A stretch of 64,000 nucleotides of DNA from Coriaria nepalensis. Its lineage: Eukaryota; Streptophyta; Magnoliopsida; Cucurbitales; Coriariaceae. The DNA is taken from positions 3,608,501 to 3,672,500 of the forward strand of contig CP114484.1 in the NCBI GenBank assembly GCA_027186245.1, in the 5' to 3' direction. Under the pieces are notes generated by a model. That model saw only the letters and a list, made by a program, of their open reading frames with translations. It made no database searches and was not told the origin of the DNA. How positions within the stretch are numbered: the first letter of the stretch is position 1; each line of letters begins with the position of its first letter. Below are positions 45,862 through 58,099 of this stretch, one piece after another. A program made the position numbers and the translations under genes.

Positions 45862-48800
45862 CCTTGCTAAAAAAGGAACCAAATTGGTTTCCGAATTTCT
45901 GCAAGCCATTAAGGCCAAAGCCGATGAGCTTCCAATCTTCAACAAACCCATCCCTATTGACGATCTCACCCTCTACATCCTAAATGAACTCGATGTCGAG
46001 TTTCGTGAGATCCCCGCCCCGGTACACACTTGTGAATCCTCCCTCCAATTTGTGGAACTCCATGACATTTTGATCTCTTATAAGGCATATATTTGTCACC
46101 CCGAACCTATCATCGGCTCTCTAGTTGCCACTACCAATGCCTCCCAAAGGCGCCCTTCCAATAAGCATCCACATGGCTTTAGCGGAATCATGGTAGCAAG
46201 CCATTTGATTCACGACATCAATGGTTACAAGGGCAAAGTGAGTTTTATAATTCCAAGGGCTCCTCTTCCAAGCCCAAGTACAGTCAATCCAGGCCCAATA
46301 ATAATTCCTCCTCCTCCAAGACCATATGTCAATATTATAGGTTTAATAGTCACATTACTCTTCACTTTCGAAAGATCAATTCAATAAAAAATTCCGCCCA
46401 ATCCTCCTCTACCATCTAGCCGAGCGATAACAATTGGCTCTTAGACTATGACACTTCTCACAAAGTTACCGTTGATCTCTCTAATCTCTTTATTCAGTCT
46501 GAATATGATGGAACAAATGAAATAATCATTGGGATAGTTCAGATTTGAAAATACACATATTAAAGCTATTGATCTTCTCTTCCCATTTAAAAATTTGCAT
46601 CTATTTAATGTCTTATGTGTTAAGCAAATTCATAAATACTTATTATTTATGCATTATTTTACTAAAGATAATAATGTTTAAATGGAATTTCATCATTTTC
46701 ATTTTCTTATGAAGAATCTAGATACGAGAGTGACCTTAACGCGTTGGCCATGTGAAAATGGGATCTACCATGTTTAGACCTCTTCTTCATTATCTCGTTT
46801 GACATTTCTTAGTGAACGATCAAATAATCAGGGTTGACATCAATGGTTAGGTCATCCACTAATCAAATTAATATTATTAATCAATTTCCTTAGTTGTTGA
46901 ACAGAACAAGTTGTTTAACCATCATAATTATAATAAAAGCACAAGACTTCCTTTTAGAGGCACACGTCTCACTAACACTTATCCACTACACTATATTTAG
47001 TTCAATGATTGAAGGCTGACATGTATGGCCTTTATCGATGGTCACCGTTATTATGTTATCTTTGTTGATCATTTTGCTAAATACACTTGGGTCTTTTCCT
47101 CACAAGCAAAATATGAAGTTCTCACCACCTTAGAAAATTTAAAGTCTATCGTGGAAAATCAATTTAGTAGCCAAATTTAAAATTTATATACTGAAAATGG
47201 GGGAGAGTTTCAAAAACTCAAACCCTATCTTATCTCTCACGGAATAAATTGGTACACTATCTCACCCTCCGCACTCCACGACAAAATCGAACTACGGAAC
47301 GATGACATTACACAATTATTCAAACGAGCCTCACCCTACCCCATGAAGGCCCAACTTCCCTCTTCATTTTGGGCCTACGTATTTGAAGTTGCTGTTTATC
47401 TACAAAATTACTTTCCAACCTCTCTACTTCAATCTAAGAGTCCATTTAAGTCCTTACTTTGTCGCTGACCTAATTATCTTAAATTCCAACCCTTTAGTTG
47501 TTTATGTTTCTCTTGGCTCAAGTCCTACATCCATCACAAGCTTGAACCCACATCTCACCCATGCATCTTTCTTGGTAACTCAACCACCTAGAGTGTCTAT
47601 AAGTGCATGAACATTGAGATATCTCAGATCTATATATCTCCGCATGTGAAATTCTCGAAATCTATATTTCCCTTTCAGAGGCCTTCTACTTGGCCCACAC
47701 CCACACAATATACTCCCCGCCCCGCCACCACCACCACCACCAGTAGCTTCCCCATTTTCACACTTGCATGTGCATGAGGTACGTCCACTTCACTCCTTTT
47801 TTCACTTGCTTCTCCTTGTATAGGTGAAGCCCCCTCCACGATACCCATGAACGACGTTACTTCATGACTACTTCTAGGCCTATGTCTATTAGGGCTCATT
47901 TCATGCATGACACATCTACCACTACTGAGTCCATGCCCAAGTTTGGGCCTTGCTCAAACCGAGTTCAACTCTGGGTTGCCCATCTCCCCTTTAAACAATA
48001 GGCCATCTCCGTTTGCAACAGCTCACGATTCCTCCAATCTTGCGCCTACTCAGCATGGACCCATGTCTAAAGTAACAAAATCATACTCCCTTTCGCGGCA
48101 CAATCTTTTTGTGCCTTCACTTCGCACGCATGGAATGACCACTAGGTTTATGCATGGCATATTTTATCCAAAATCGCTCAACCTTAAAGGATTCTAGATG
48201 GCGTTAAGTTGTCCAATGAATTCAATAAACTTCTCTATCATGGAACATGAAAATTGGTTCCTTCCTCTCATGCCCATAACTAAATGGATTTTTAGGATTA
48301 AATGGAAACCCAATGGTAGCATTGATTATTTCAAAACTCCTCTTTTCACTAAGGGCTTCCACGGATGTCTTGATCTTAATTACACTGAAACATTCAGTCC
48401 TGTTGTCAAATTGGTTACTATTCGGTCCATCATCTCCCTTACCATCATGAATGGTCAGTCTATAAGGCAACTTATTGTGAATAATGATATTCTTCATAGC
48501 GACGTAATATAAAGATGTGTACATAGCTCAACCACCAGGTTTCATTAACTCAACCAAGCCCACTCATGTTTTCCAGCTTCACAATTCTTTAGACGACTTA
48601 AAGCAAGCCCCATATGTGTGGTACCAATCCCTAAGTGTGGCTCTTCATTCCATTGGTTTCGCTCAAACAAAGTCGGATGTTGCCCTCTTAATTTTTCATT
48701 TGGGCTCTTCCACAATTTATTTTCTCATTTATGTTGATGATCTTTTAATCACTGGCAATGATCCATCTCTCATCAATAAGGTCATATGCTGATTAAGTAT

Positions 48801-49742
48801 GTTGTTCTCAGTTAAGGAATTTGGTCCCTTATCTTACTTTATTGGGGTGTAAATTCTTCACTATTCCGAAGAGATACTGTTAAGTCAACACAAGTATGTT
48901 TCAAATATCTTACGACATCACAACATGGATGGAGCTAAACCACTCCATACTCACATGCAATAAAAGTGTTCCTTATCACAAGCTATAGACACTCCATTAT
49001 TCGATGCCACTCCCTACCGGAAACTAGTTAGACCCTTTAGTAGTTAACTCTCACTTGCCTAAAATTACTTTTCCAGTTAATTGGTTAGCCCAATATATGC
49101 AACGTCCCACTTCTGCACATTATTCGTTAGCTGCCAATCGATTATTATGGTACTAGAAGGGCAATCTCTCTCCCTCACTCTTATAGCTTACTCAGACATT
49201 GATTGGGTCTGCAACCCAAATGATCATTCTTCAACATTGGCCTTTATTGTCTTTCTTTGCGTCTGAATTAGAATGGATTCGTAACTTGTTTCATGAACTC
49301 TCGCTCCCTCTCCCTCACCCTCCTACACTGTTCTGTGACAAAAATTGGAGCGACCTAAAAATCCCTCAACCTAGTAATGCATTCTCGCATGAAACATATA
49401 ACTATTGTTGCACACTTTATTCAAGATCTTGTTACAAATGGTTTTGTTCACATTTCCCACATTATCACTATTGATCAGCTTGCCGATCTCATGACAAAGC
49501 CTCTTTCTCAATCATGGTTTCAATTGCTTGGAAGCGAAATTACCTTCGCCAATGGATCATTAATTTTTCGGGGACGTATTAGAGATAAGTGATTCATGCA
49601 GTTCCCTCCAACAATATTGCTTAATTTATTTCCTTATTTGTATTGTAATTACTACCTTATTTGTATTTACCATATACAATCGTGTAATCTCCTATATATA
49701 AAGTACTCTCTGATCAATACAATTTGAGGATTGTCTACCATA
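45862..49742 (+). pseudogene. copia element 3, plus strand: gag, integrase, RT, RNase H
   Basis: Gag at 45862-46387: KLVSEFLQAIKAKADEL, DDLTLYILNELDVEFREI, SSLQFVELHDILISY. A knuckle remnant near 46325-46370 (CQYYRFNSHITLHF) has lost the second and fourth ligands. Integrase at 47010-47300: AFIDGHRYYVIFVDHF, YTENGGEF. RT at 48290-48780: YTETFSPVVKLVTIRSI, QLIVNNDILHSDV, YIAQPPGF, then the catalytic YVDDLLITGN at 48733-48762. RNase H at 49180-49592: AYSDIDWVCNPNDHSST, RMKHITIVAHFIQDLV, DQLADLMTKPLS. Numerous stops and frameshifts. No 5' LTR; the gag start abuts copia element 4. Confidence 0.88.
49578..49742 (+). repeat. Probable 3' LTR of copia element 3
   Basis: Follows the pol stop and a purine-rich ttttcggggacgta tract. 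It contains a clear TATA (ctatatataaag near 49692) and ends ctaccata. No partner LTR is present, so edges are estimated. Confidence 0.55.
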
Positions 49743-50214
49743 CTTAGGGATTTAAGGGTTTTTTGGGGCAACGGTAAGCAAACGGCTAATGCACCAGAGA
49801 AAATAATTGCGCCGATTCCGATTACCCTATATTTCAATGACTGGTTTTTATTTCCTCCTTCTGCTTCTTTTTGTTCGCCCTCACTAACTACTAGCTACAA
49901 CTGTAACTCCTTAGCTACTAAAATTACTACAGGTTGAAACAAATTGTAAATGTGGCTGCAAAAAGAATGAGCAAGAGGAAAAACACTGAACGTTGAAAGG
50001 TAGGCATAATGAGAAATCTAATTACACATTATGAGATAGTTATATGCATACAAGGTAGTATAAATAGCAAAATTGGTAACGTAGGTAAGAGTTCTAATCG
50101 GAATCAAATTCCTATCTCGTTAAGGATAAAAGCTAACAAGGATTCCCATGTTCTGAACTGCAGCTTGAGCACGTGATAAATAGAGTTTTGTGCAAAACTT
50201 TATCTTTAAGCCCA
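49743..50214. other. Spacer upstream of the RRM gene
   Basis: No gene or repeat is recognised. It probably holds distal promoter sequence of the downstream gene. Confidence 0.5.
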
Positions 50215-50276
50215 AGTCCAGGATGCAGCGACAGGCCCAAAAATTGTTCAATTAGGCCCAGCCCAGGTAGCACAGG
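50215..50276 (+). promoter_or_regulatory. Cluster of site II (GGCCCA) elements
   Basis: gcccaag, aggcccaaa, and aggcccagcccagg occur within 60 bases, 125-185 bases upstream of the ATG at 50400. TGGGCC/GGCCCA elements (site II) are typical of promoters of constitutively expressed plant genes such as those for RNA processing and ribosomes. Confidence 0.55.
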
Positions 50277-50399
50277 AGTTCACAGAAAGCATGTTGATTT
50301 TCCCCTTTCGGCCGTTTTCCTTAGAAAATTCGGAGCCAAAATTTTCTATGTATCCAAACATTGATTGACGAAATAGTTTACTCGATAGTGCAAAAGGAA

Positions 50400-52590
50400 A
50401 TGACTGTAGACGACGAGAGCTCGATTTACGTCGGAGGATTACCTTACGACGCTACTGAGGAAAGCGTTCGAAGAGTCTTCGATTTGTACGGAGCCATAGT
50501 TGCCGTCAAGGTCTGGTTCTCTCATTTCATCACTCAAAGTGGCTGAATTAGCTTTATTTCAAATCTATTTCAATGTTCCTTCATTTGTTTCTACTGTACG
50601 TTTGCTTAGGGTTTGGGCTTAGGACCTAGTGGACTCTTCTGTTTTTTGTGTTAATGGTTGTAAGCGATTGGAAGTGCGATTAGTTCAGTGACGGAAATAG
50701 GAATTCAGACCGATAATTGTCGATGAACTGGAAATGATGCTAGAGAAACGCTCATGCTTGATACTTCAGTTGATTTTAGTTTTGATTGGATTGTGAGGTT
50801 TTTTAACATCCCTGATTTATAATTCAGATTATAAATGATCAGACTACAAGGGGAAAATGCTATGGTTTTGTCACCTTTACGAATCCTAGATCTGCAGTTG
50901 ATGCCATCAATGAAATGGATGGCAGAGTATGTACATCAAACCTTGTTTTCTCTTAGTTCAACCTGGCAATTACATAACGCAGTTTATAATGTCTTATGAT
51001 TCTAATTTCTAATACCTATCGAATGTTTGAAATCTTAAAATCAGAGTATTGAAGGACGAGTTGTTAGGGTAAATAAAGTGAATAGTAGAGGTGGAAGGTC
51101 AAATTTTGACCGAGAAAGTTTTCAAGGAAATCCAGAGAGGGGTGCACACTGGGATAGGGGTAGTAGAGATAGAGAAAGGGAGTATGATGTTGGTAGGTCC
51201 CGCCAGAGGGATGGAGACCGTGAATGGAGCAGGAGCAAGGACCGTGATTGGTCCCAAGACCGTGACTTAGAAAGGAAAAGACGACGTGAGCATGCCCCTG
51301 ATCATGATCGAGCTAGGGATGACTTCTTGGATATGGATATGGATATGGATAGAGAGCAAGACAAAGGTCTGGAAGAGTTTAAGGAGCAAGAGCACAATTT
51401 AAATAGGGATCAGAGTTGGGAAAGAGACCACCATTTGGATTGGGAGCAAGAGAGGAAGATTGATAGGACTGACAAAGTTACTGATGTGGATAAAGATCAA
51501 CAATCAAGGAGACATAATGTGTGAGATGCTCTCTTTCTCTCTCTTGCTGTGTACATATGGCAAACATATTTTAAAGAAGAAAAAGAACCATGAACATCTT
51601 AACGTAGGAATTGGGTTGATTTATCATAGTTATCTTTCTTTTATAGTATCGATCACCAACCTAGTAGGGACCGTTCTTCAGATTCAAGTGGTGATTATAG
51701 CCATCAGGTAAGTTAAGAGTTTCTAATTTTTCTTTCTAAAAGGTTGTGCTAAACTTATTTGATGTTTATTTGCACTCTTTGCTTGCACTATTCCGATCCC
51801 ATTACCAGGTTGAAGAACTTGACAGATCAACTAGGAAACTTGATGGAATTAAAAAGCAGGTCTGTTTTCCCTCTGGATTAAATTAAAAGAAACACCTTTG
51901 TCAAAGTTTTCCTGCTCTCCATGTGAAAATGCTCGTAATAAAATAGTGAATGCACCAGAGATAAACCCTTGTTGATATTTTGATATATATTACGAAGATG
52001 ATATTATGTGAAACTAAGGTTCTTTCCCTTTCCAGACTGATGAGATGGAAGGCAGGTTAGCACAGGCAGAAAATGTTGTGGTTGAGTTACAAAAAAAATC
52101 TCAGGTATGCATTTGCTCGAGATTCTTAAAACTTCATAAGGTAGTTTTATTTGTTCGTTGCTGATAAGGGATGATGGATCCAGAAACTGGAGGATGCATT
52201 GGTTTCTGCAAAGAAGCGCACTTCATACCAGCAAACACGGTTGGTGAAGGTAACCATTATTTCCACCTATTCAATTAGCTTTTATGAAACACTACTGGAA
52301 TCATGGGTGGAGCTAATTATTCCGGCTTTGTTGTGTGGATAATTGCAGATGCATAAATGTTTCCTTCAGATAAAAAATTACTCCGAAAGACTTCAAACCT
52401 CTGAGCAAGAATTAAAGGTTAGCGTCCTCACCCATACAAAACTGAGTTGTTGGAAACTGTAAATTTAAAACTTTTTTTGTTATATGTTAGAACAGATACA
52501 ATCACGGCTCTTCTAAATATTTTTCTTTTCTTACAGTCGCTTGTCGAATCGACCTTGCTGGAGAGTGATGGTGTGGATGCTGTTATTTGA
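50400..52590 (+). CDS. RRM protein with Arg/Asp/Glu-rich region and helical tail
   Basis: Nine exons that join in frame to 351 residues: 50400-50510, 50828-50926, 51045-51520, 51647-51707, 51809-51859, 52036-52104, 52184-52249, 52349-52417, 52537-52590. Each intron begins GT and ends AG. Exons 1-3 encode one RNA-recognition motif with RNP2 (IYVGGL) and RNP1 (KCYGFVTF). Exon 3 then gives a long RD/RE/RS-like region (SRDREREYDVGRSRQRD). Exons 5-9 give a heptad-rich, probably coiled-coil tail (VEELDRSTRKL, RLAQAENVVVELQKKS). This combination suggests a nuclear RNA-processing factor. An in-frame TTG at 50361 could extend the frame but ATG 50400 fits the RRM start. The donor of exon 3 is set at 51521, because the alternative donor two bases earlier makes exon 4 stop. 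I do not recognise a specific gene name. Confidence 0.85.
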
Positions 52591-52655
52591 AACAAATGTC
52601 AATAGTTAATAACTTATTGTGTGTTCGAGGCAGCGCTTGCTATTGTTGTGTGTTA

Positions 52656-52819
52656 AGTGAAGATGGGCAGCGCTTGCCATACAAAACCTCTTTGCTTGCA
52701 TCGGATTTTCCTAGATACTGAAAACTTGTTCAGTGAAGATGGGCAGCGCTTGCCATACAAAACCTCTTTGCTTGCATCGGATTTTCCTAGATACTGAAAA
52801 CTTGTTCAGTGAAGATGGG
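52656..52819. repeat. 76-bp tandem duplication downstream of the RRM gene
   Basis: agtgaagatgggca begins at 52656, 52732 and 52808. Two identical 76-base units precede a third that continues into other sequence. It lies 65 bases after the stop codon, so it is probably in the 3' untranslated region. Confidence 0.92.
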
Positions 52820-52877
52820 CATATTTATTAATAACTTTTAATATAACCATTATATTTCTTCTTTCTTTTTCTTAGGA

Positions 52878-53765
52878 TGGGCATATTTATCGGTTCCGAT
52901 GGGAATCCCGATACCGGATCTGATACCGGTACTGATTTTAAGTGCCAATAAGGTATTTGTACCTAGCTCGGTAATGTTCCCACTATTGAAGACCGGGGCC
53001 GGGATTAATATAAATTCCGGTCTTAGTCCCGATCCCGAATAATATTTGAAAATTGATAAACTAATATTTTAATTCACGTATACCCTAGTCAGATCTCTCA
53101 CTTCCTCTTTTCTTTCTCTCCCCTTTCCCCTCTCTCTGACGGTGCTACAGCCCTTATGCTCTAGGTCTCATCTCTGATCTTTTCTTCATTTCAAAAGTTA
53201 GTTTCATCTTCTTCTTCGATCTTCTCTGTATTGGCACTGTGTTACATCTCTGATTTGTTTTTCTCCCTTTTCCCCTTTTTTGTTCTGTGCTTTGAACGCG
53301 GCAGCCATCGAAACTCAAGGTCCGACTGATGGAGGCACAAATGTTAGTCTCTCTCTCATTCTGGGCCTATGGCGAGTTGAGTCACATTATAATCTTTTGG
53401 GATAGTTTTCTTCATTTCATTAAAACAAACTTCATCGTTTGTTTTCCTCTTTCTAAGCGTCGAGTAGTTTTTTTTTTATTTTTTTAAAATTAATTTTAAA
53501 TTTTTAAATTTTTTTTATTTGTTCTTCTGTTCCAGCATGAGCTTGAAGATATTTCAATTTTTTTTTAAATATATAAATTAACACGGAGTGTTGCAGTGAA
53601 GTGGATTTGTGATAAATAAAAGTGTCCAGTGAATTGGCCAAAAAACACAAATAAAAACGGATTTTCTCGGTGGGACTGAAAGTTTCAGTCTCGGTACTGA
53701 TAATGGTACAAGGATGTTGGGACCGGAATGGATAATACCCTACTGGCCGACGGGAAGTATGCCCA
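52878..53765. mobile_element. hAT-like non-autonomous DNA transposon
   Basis: Imperfect terminal inverted repeats: left TGGGCATATTTATCGG and right (reverse complement) TGGGCATACTTCCCGTCGG. Both subterminal zones are full of CGGTACCG/CCGATACCGG-type words, common in hAT elements. Possible 7-8-bp flanking duplication is imperfect (cttagga against cttatac). The interior (53040-53600) shows no transposase. Confidence 0.55.
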
Positions 53766-54085
53766 CTTATACTTTTTCTTTTCTTCTTTTCTCTGGATTA
53801 TACCCATCACCAGTCTCGGTGGACGGTGGTACTGATTATAGTAAAGGCTCTTTCTACTGACATAATCATATGGCATTTTCTAGTACGAAGCAGAATTAAA
53901 TTATAATTTCAGCTTCTTAAGAAAAATCAGGGCATGTTAAATGCATCTACCCTTTTATGCTCTCCATCTCTTCTACGTGATTCGTTTCTTTTAAAAATGA
54001 AAATGTGACATACGAAGAAATATATCTCCTGATAAAATACTCTACTTACTCCGCCCCAACGGCACTACATACTATCCTCAGAATT

Positions 54086-54655
54086 TCATAGTGATATCAC
54101 TGTTCCCAATTCTCCATTATCTTCTTGATCATGATCACCCACTCCTCTCTGTTCAGTCAAGTCCCTCTTCTCTCCTCCAGCCTCATCACCCTCTCTCTTC
54201 AAGCCACAGCTCTGATCAGACTTACTATCCCCAATGCTTCCCGATCTGTCTCTGGAGCCTTTGACATCAGATTCCGGTGAGACTCTGGTCTCCATGGTGG
54301 TATTGCTGTACATGTGTAGGTGGTGGCTTCCTTGATGCGGGAACTGGTTGTGGGGCGGCGTTGTGATATAAAAATCTTGGGTCATTAATGGTGGTGTAAA
54401 ATAGGGAGGCGGTGGTGATGGTGATGGTGGTGGTAGTGCTAGTTGGGAGATGGGGTGGGAGCTGTTATACAGTACGGGTGCTCTGCTGCGGGCCATGGCT
54501 GCTGCCTCTGATGTGGCATACTCAGGTGGGACCCAGATACCGCCAAGAACTACAAGCTGTGTTGGTTGAGCTCCGGAGGTTTGTGGGTTTGGACCAGGTC
54601 TTCTTTTATGGAGCCTGTACTTCTGTGTATATAGTATGAAGCAATTATTTAATTG

Positions 54656-54704
<49 letters not shown>

Positions 54705-56011
54705 AATACAATTTTTTACTAAACACTGTTTATCATACATAAGACACACAATAGCCGATCTATGTGACGAGTGTGGTTTCCTATATACCTTATGAAATAA
54801 TTTCTACACAATATTTAATATGATATATAAAACTGATGTCCGTCTAAAAAAAATACTTATAAGGTAGACCATATCTAGCTAAAAACTATTAAATGCGTAG
54901 TATATCTGAATCTCTCATCATGGCTGCCTTAACAAGTCATAGAGAAAGAGAGAGATGGATAGATGTATATATGAACCTGCAGGTGGCTTTTAACTTCATC
55001 ATTTGTCAAACCTTCAACCTTCATCAGCTCCTTGATCTGCTTTGGAGTGGCAACTAATTTTCAAGTGTAAATTAATAGTCAACCCAATGTCATAGTAATA
55101 ACGATACCCTATGATATGGCATTATATGCATATTTATTTTACCGTGAGGACCACCGAGCATCTGAAGAGCACTCACGAATCTACGGTGCAAGTCCCGCGA
55201 CCAGCACCTCCGGGATTTCCGTTGAGCTTGGGCCGTAACTATAGAACTTGGATTTTTGCCTTTCAATGAATTGTTATCATCATTATTTTCACCACACTTC
55301 TTAATTTCCTCATGATGAGCCTTTGAATACTTGACCTCTTTTAAGAAGGAATGAAATGCTCCTCCATTATTATTTATCCCTTTCTTGTTATTGTTGTCTA
55401 ACTCTAGCTTGGGTGGATTAATCACAATATCAAAGCAGCGAACATCGGGTTCTTTAGGCGGTTGAATTTTGGCTGATTGCTTTTTGGAATCGTCGTTTGC
55501 TCCGGCTTGGGTCCAAAGCTGGGCAGATGTCATCCAATTTGCCATATCAGAGTTAATATGTGCTAATATTGGTTTTTCTGAGCCTTGAGGTGATGTAGTA
55601 TTGATGATAGAATGTTTGATTGGTATAGACTTCTCAAGGGGTGGCCTAATTGGCCCTTGGTCACTTGCTCTATACACTTGCAGTTCCTGCCTTGATGCTT
55701 CAACAGCTAAACACACAAAACAAGAGAGATAGCCTTGAGACATTAATATATATCCGAAATTTTGGACATATAGTATGTAAGAAATTACCGTTAGTGAGGA
55801 GTTGCAAAGAAAGTGGAAGCTCTCGCTTGAAAACTTGGATTTTGAGCCTCTCTTCTTCGAGGCAGCAAAGGAATTCTTTGAGATTCCGAGTATGATCTTC
55901 CTCATGGGGCCGGTGATCTCCACAAGATTTCGGTAGGATAGAATTATCCGAAGAATTCATGATCATGTAGGGTTTGCAATATTCTAGGGTTAGTTCCGTA
56001 GGTGATCCCAT
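54086..56011 (-). CDS. HRS1/HHO (NIGT1)-type GARP transcription factor
   Basis: Four exons on the minus strand that join in frame to 466 residues: 56011-55789, 55706-55143, 55053-54977, 54622-54086, all with GT..AG introns. The amino end carries the conserved family segment [20 protein letters not shown] followed by [14 protein letters not shown], which includes an LxLxL (EAR-like) repression motif. The GARP/Myb-like DNA-binding domain spans exons 2-4: [19 protein letters not shown], then [26 protein letters not shown] and [13 protein letters not shown]. The intron positions inside this domain are those of the family. The tail is Pro-rich and then acidic. Family members repress nitrate and phosphate-starvation genes in the nucleus. 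Which HHO clade it belongs to is not settled here. Confidence 0.92.
54659..54702. repeat. (AT)n microsatellite in intron 3 of the HHO gene
   Basis: About 22 AT units, ending about 36 bases from the exon 4 acceptor (54623-54624 on the minus strand). It occupies the usual branch-point region. Confidence 0.95.
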
Positions 56012-56129
56012 ATAAATATATCAACTCACGTATAAGTCGTAGCAAGTGTAAAAAGCCAGAAATGAAAACTCTTCTTTAGCTTTTGAAGCTCATGAGAAAA
56101 CGAACAAACTAGTGTAAAAGAGAAGTATT

Positions 56130-56300
56130 CTTTCTTTCTAAGTTGGTTTTGAGAGAGAGAGCGAGATGGGATGTTGCATGTAAATTTAAGGAGGATCGAG
56201 AGAGGATCATCTTCTTTTTAGGGTTTAGTTCAAGGGAATAAAGTGGAGGTTGAGATTTAAAGAGAGAGAGAGAAAAAACAAAAACAAAAACAAAAACAAA
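56130..56300 (-). promoter_or_regulatory. Leader of the HHO gene with CT and GTTTTT repeats
   Basis: On the minus strand the region upstream of the ATG at 56011 contains CT repeats (tctctctctcttt) and a tttttgtttttgttttt run. This is probably the 5' untranslated region or core promoter. Confidence 0.4.
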
Positions 56301-57733
56301 AAAAAAAATGGATAAAGAGGAATTATAACTTGTTGCTGAGAACAAAGGGAAAGAGAAAAGCTAACCAATGAGAGATGTTTCTTTGCTAGAAGAAATCAAG
56401 AGAGAATCTAACTATTGGACGGATCAAGTGCATGTTTAAAGACTGTTTATTTATTCTTACTTTTTGAAATTTATTTTTGAATTGGATATTAGAACTTCGA
56501 ACTCAAAGAGTCACATAACATCATCAGTTAAAGAGATTCTCATTTTTCTTCATCATCTTCTTACAAATTAGATTGTTCTCTTTCAATTTTTTTTTTGTTT
56601 TTTCCCCTTAAAAACTTCCTCTCTTTCTCTATGTTGGAAACAACATTTCAAATCCTTTTTTAACCCTTTATTTTGCAAAATCCAACTATCACGTATAGTT
56701 GTATCATGTACGGAAACTTTCACTCTACGTCATTTTATAAAATTAAAACATCCAATTATTTTAAGAAAAGGAGAAAATTCGGATCCATATTATTAGGTTA
56801 ATTTTCTAATAGCTTGCATATATGTTTATAAAACTACTACTAATATCAACTACTTACTTTGCTTTTCAAAAAGAAGATATATCTGACAAGAAATTTCCTT
56901 TTTGTTTTTTTGTTTTTTTTTTTTTTTATAAAAAGATCATAATTGCTCAAAAATTGAGTTTATTCTCTAATAGAGATAAGAAAAGAGAGAATATTTAGAC
57001 TTTAATGAAACATTCATGATAAAAAAAAAAAAAAAAAAAAAAGAAAGAATATAATATTAGTTCCTCTAAGGAAAGAATATCTTGGTTCCAATTCTACGAC
57101 TCTAATTAAGTTATTAATATCACACACAACCCACAAGGCTTGACAAAAAAAAAAAAAAAAAAAAAAAAAAAACTTCTAAAAGAATGATAAAGGAGCTTAA
57201 GAGAAACGAATCTTCTTGTGCAAATAACTCACCTTTAATGAAGTGGGTAGGAAGGCTAAAAAGATTCTTTCTCAATTTTAATTAGAAGACTACTTTACAA
57301 AGCTCATCTACATGCATATGTCATTCATGACTTAATCCACATTAGAATATGTAAAATATTTCAGAGTTTATGTTCTATGATCATAATTATTGTATTTCAT
57401 TTCTCAAAAAAAAAAAATTATAATATTTGCAAGGACAAGGATATATATCACAAAGAAAATCAGATTTATAAATACAAAATACATTCGGCGGCCAAAAACC
57501 GATTTTTCCTTACAAAATATTATTTGAATACATAAAATCATACCTTATGCTTTTACCATAGGCATAAATTGAGAAATCCTATATCTTGTATATGAAATTA
57601 TCATAATCGATCTTTAAATTATATAATTTTATAAAATACAGATATCTTTTCATCATATGATATCTTTTAAAATCATATTCTTAAATAAATACATATATAA
57701 AGCACGTCGACAAATTTAAGAGTTCAATTCAAA
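56301..57733. other. Promoter/intergenic spacer
   Basis: AT-rich, with several poly-A runs (for example 57019-57042 and 57147-57171). No gene seen. Confidence 0.6.
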
Positions 57734-58099
57734 ACATATGGGCTTACTAATGTTGATTGTTACAAAGGCCAATGTTACTTAATCGGCCCTGTTGTTAGAG
57801 AAAAAAATCAATATATTGCTTATATAGCTTATCCTTTAGATCTTTTTGAAGAAGATTATGTTACTAACATATTTATTTCCATTGTGAGTAATGTATTTAG
57901 GTTCAAAGCCCTGCACACTCTACGTCTAGAGGATTTGCGAATCCCTCCTGCTTATGTTAAAACTTTCCAAGGCCCTCCTCATGGTATCCAAGTTGAGAGA
58001 GATAAATTGAACAAGTATGGCCGCCCCCTATTGGGATGTACTATTAAACCTAAATTAAATTTATCTGTAAAGAATTACAATAAAACAGTTTATCAATGA
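57734..58099 (+). pseudogene. rbcL: Nuclear fragment of plastid rbcL (NUPT)
   Basis: A 121-codon open stretch corresponds to the part of the Rubisco large subunit from about residue 65 to 190. Intact words include [41 protein letters not shown] and [12 protein letters not shown]. There is no start codon, promoter or 3' end, and the frame stops at TGA 58097-58099. Replacements are mainly Gly-to-Asn/Ser/Arg/Asp, Arg-to-His/Gln/Cys, Ala-to-Thr/Val and Met-to-Ile, i.e. G-to-A or C-to-T changes. That marks old plastid DNA decaying in the nucleus. It cannot make Rubisco. No other plastid gene flanks it that I can see. Confidence 0.9.
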
